This document shows, in pieces, positions 62,561-64,000 of a DNA stretch of 64,000 nt. Position numbers and translations under genes: made by a program. The stretch is from assembly GCA_900104375.1 (NCBI GenBank), contig LT629302.1, forward strand, positions 2,878,001 to 2,942,000, in the 5' to 3' direction. The stretch comes from Flavobacteriaceae bacterium MAR_2010_188. GTDB taxonomy: Bacteria > Bacteroidota > Bacteroidia > Flavobacteriales > Flavobacteriaceae. Below the pieces are notes generated by a model. The model was given only the letters and a program-made list of their open reading frames with translations. It ran no database searches and had not been told where the DNA came from. The number at the start of each line of letters is the position of its first letter. The first letter of the stretch is position 1.

Positions 62561-63559
62561 TTAGTTAGCTGAATAGGCCCATTTAAAATAGATAGAACCC
62601 CAGGTAAATCCTCCTCCAAACGCAGTGAAAATTAGTTTGTCACCTTTTTTAAGTTGGGTTTCGTAATCATTTAACAATAGAGGCAAAGTTGCAGAAGTAG
62701 TGTTTCCATATTTTTGGATGTTTACCATGACCTTCTCTTCATCAAGATTAATTCGGCTTGCGGTTGCGTCTATAATTCTTTTGTTGGCCTGATGGGGAAC
62801 AAGCCACTGTATATCATCATTGGTAAGATTGTTCTTTTGCATAATACGCTCCGAAACATCTGCCATATTGAAAACTGCATTTTTAAATACTGTTTTCCCG
62901 TCTTGAAATATATATTGTTTTTTCTCTTGAATTGCTTCAACCGTTAAAGGATAAGAAGAACCACCGTAAGTAGCTTGAAGAAATTCTCTTCCGGTACCAT
63001 CACTTTTTAAAATTTCGTCCTGCAAACCTAAACCTTCATCATTCGGTTCAAAAAGAACTGCGCCGGCTCCATCTCCAAAGATTATGCAGGTCGCTCGATC
63101 TTCGTAATTAATCATCGAAGAATTCTTATCTGCACCTATTAATAATACTTTGGTGTATTTACCAGATTCTATATAACGTGCGGCAACCGACATTCCGTAT
63201 AAAAAACTAGAACAAGCTGCTTCAAGATCAAATGCAAACGCATTAATTGCTCCTATTTCCGTAGCCGTGTAAGATGCAGTAGCTGCAGCCTTCATATCTG
63301 GTGTAGCAGTTGCTACGATTACTAATTCTATTTCCTTTGGATCAACCTTAGATTTTTTTAATAAATCTTCAGCTGCTTTAATAGCAAGATAAGAAGTACC
63401 TTTTCCATCTCCCTTTAAAATTCGTCTTTCTTTGATTCCGGTTCGTGAAGTTATCCATTCGTCATTTGTTTCGACCATGGTTTCCAAAATCTGATTGGTC
63501 AAAATATAATCTGGAACGTAGGCCCCTATTGCAGTAATTGCTGCAGAAATTTTACTCAT
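62561..63559 (-). CDS. fabH: Beta-ketoacyl-ACP synthase III
   Basis: A 332-aa KAS III that starts fatty acid synthesis from acyl-CoA and malonyl-ACP. The triad is complete: Cys near residue 114 in EAACSSFLYG, His in PHQANKRI near 255 and Asn in YGNTTSA near 285. The operon position next to rpmF and accBC shows it is the housekeeping enzyme, not a DarB-type resorcinol synthase. A hairpin terminator separates it from rpmF, so it may have its own promoter in the 178-bp gap. Confidence 0.96.
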   Translation of the reverse strand: MSKISAAITAIGAYVPDYILTNQILETMVETNDEWITSRTGIKERRILKGDGKGTSYLAIKAAEDLLKKSKVDPKEIELVIVATATPDMKAAATASYTATEIGAINAFAFDLEAACSSFLYGMSVAARYIESGKYTKVLLIGADKNSSMINYEDRATCIIFGDGAGAVLFEPNDEGLGLQDEILKSDGTGREFLQATYGGSSYPLTVEAIQEKKQYIFQDGKTVFKNAVFNMADVSERIMQKNNLTNDDIQWLVPHQANKRIIDATASRINLDEEKVMVNIQKYGNTTSATLPLLLNDYETQLKKGDKLIFTAFGGGFTWGSIYFKWAYSAN

Positions 63560-63689
63560 TAATTAATTATTTGATTAATAAAAAATGGCAAAAAAATCCA
63601 AAAAACTTCTATTTATGATTGAAATTAGAGTTTTTTGGTCAGATTTGGTGCAAAATAGGGTCTTTTTAAGACATTTTGAAATTAAACAT

Positions 63690-63715
63690 AAAAAAAACGC
63701 TCGAGTTGAGCGTTT
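63690..63715 (-). terminator. Terminator or attenuator between rpmF and fabH
   Basis: On the minus strand AAACGCTCAACTCGAGCGTTT forms a stem and is followed by eight T. It would end or attenuate the yceD-rpmF transcript before fabH. Confidence 0.75.
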
Positions 63716-63736
63716 ATTTATATGCATGCATAATAA

Positions 63737-63940
63737 CTATGCTGCGTTTTCTTCTTTCTCGGAGTTATCGATCAAAACTTGACCTCTATGATAAAGCTTC
63801 CCTTCATGCCAATGTGCTCTATGGAACAAATGTGGTTCTCCTGTTGTAGGACAGGTAGCAATTGTTGGGGCTATCGCCTTATAATGAGTTCTACGTTTAT
63901 CCCTTCTAGTCTTAGAAATTTTTCTTTTAGGATGTGCCAT
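63737..63940 (-). CDS. rpmF: 50S ribosomal protein L32
   Basis: A 67-aa basic protein. [20 protein letters not shown] is the L32 signature, followed by [15 protein letters not shown]. The usual zinc pair is mostly lost (a single Cys), giving the Zn-free form found in many Bacteroidota. It starts at ATG 63940, 6 nt after the DUF177 gene stop, in the conserved yceD-rpmF order. Confidence 0.97.
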   Translation of the reverse strand: MAHPKRKISKTRRDKRRTHYKAIAPTIATCPTTGEPHLFHRAHWHEGKLYHRGQVLIDNSEKEENAA

Positions 63941-63946
63941 TTTACT

Positions 63947-64000
63947 TTATTTATCCGTTAATAATTTTTTTAATGTCTCCCAACGTGGATCTATATCTTC
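63947..64000 (-). CDS. DUF177 (YceD) family protein, C-terminal end only
   Basis: The last 17 codons are visible: EDIDPRWETLKKLLTDK, then TAA at 63947-63949. DPRWE-x-LKKL is the common C-terminus of YceD/DUF177 proteins, which are coupled to rpmF and act in ribosomal RNA or 50S maturation. The rest lies beyond the window. Confidence 0.85.
   Translation of the reverse strand, partial: EDIDPRWETLKKLLTDK

Noticed and set aside
62561-63559. Possible DarB-type resorcinol-forming KAS III
   Set aside because: It lies in the rpmF-fabH-accB-accC operon and has the ordinary FabH motif set, so it is the housekeeping enzyme.
1-64000. CRISPR arrays, insertion sequences, rRNA genes
   Set aside because: I read both strands for regular spaced repeats, transposase motifs and rRNA segments and saw none; the only regular spacing is the 92-bp tRNA-derived pair.

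Overview
The window comes from a member of the phylum Bacteroidota, almost certainly the family Flavobacteriaceae. It is AT-rich, carries a tyrosine ammonia-lyase that closely resembles the Flavobacterium johnsoniae enzyme, has aryl-polyene/flexirubin-type pigment genes, and has compact operons with 4-8 nt start/stop overlaps. Spacers hold short palindromes and low-complexity GTTGTT/TTTCTAG runs. One TAnnTTTG promoter match with an upstream TTTG is visible.

Layout. (1) 2-2584: the 3' part of an AddB/RecB-like nuclease gene. (2) 2586-24295: a large aryl-polyene (flexirubin-like) locus. A FAD halogenase-like gene is divergent from a tightly packed plus-strand series: tyrosine ammonia-lyase, ketoreductase, acyltransferase, dehydratases, thioesterase, two intact ketosynthases, two Cys/His-deficient ketosynthase relatives, a single ACP, methyltransferase, NodB-type deacetylase, LolA-like protein, glycosyltransferase-DUF2062 fusion, MMPL exporter, JmjC/cupin protein, C45 hydrolase and an adenylate-forming ligase. 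An antisense alpha/beta hydrolase and a VOC protein interrupt it at 14.8-16.4 kb. Expected flow: tyrosine to 4-coumarate, activation, loading on ACP, iterative KS/KR/DH elongation, O-methylation and possibly halogenation, acyl transfer and envelope export by the MMPL/LolA pair. (3) 24314-28012: a lipoprotein phosphoesterase-like domain fused to an outer-membrane beta-barrel, with altered metal-binding motifs. (4) 28013-30743: a small foreign remnant (PD-(D/E)XK gene plus a 5'-truncated Z1 gene) beside tRNA-Ala(GGC), with exactly 92-bp-spaced repeats of the tRNA 3' end.

(5) 30743-51234: mostly core genes: UspA, GNAT, MATE, a 32-aa membrane peptide, QueD, LpxH, MFS, RecJ, OsmC, AhpD-like, thioredoxin, UDG-like, FAD/NAD disulfide reductase, RsmI, Tdk, Alr, MscL, Asd, prolyl oligopeptidase and an ABC ATPase. 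(6) 51207-57547: a minus-strand type III PKS operon with its own fatty-acid-synthase-like set (PPTase, ACP, KS, dehydratase, FabL-like enoyl reductase), a methyltransferase and a FAD oxidoreductase. (7) 57604-60530: GreA-C-like protein, GntP permease, DAO-type oxidase. (8) 60606-64000: the fatty-acid initiation operon yceD(DUF177)-rpmF-fabH-accB-accC on the minus strand.

The most interesting point is the pairing of (2) and (6). The polyene locus has no recognisable DarA/DarB dialkylresorcinol genes, while 27 kb away sits a self-contained type III PKS operon whose PKS-methyltransferase-flavoprotein core resembles the phenolic-lipid (srsABC-type) arrangement. Whether its product is a separate phenolic lipid or the alcohol partner of the polyene acid cannot be decided from sequence alone.
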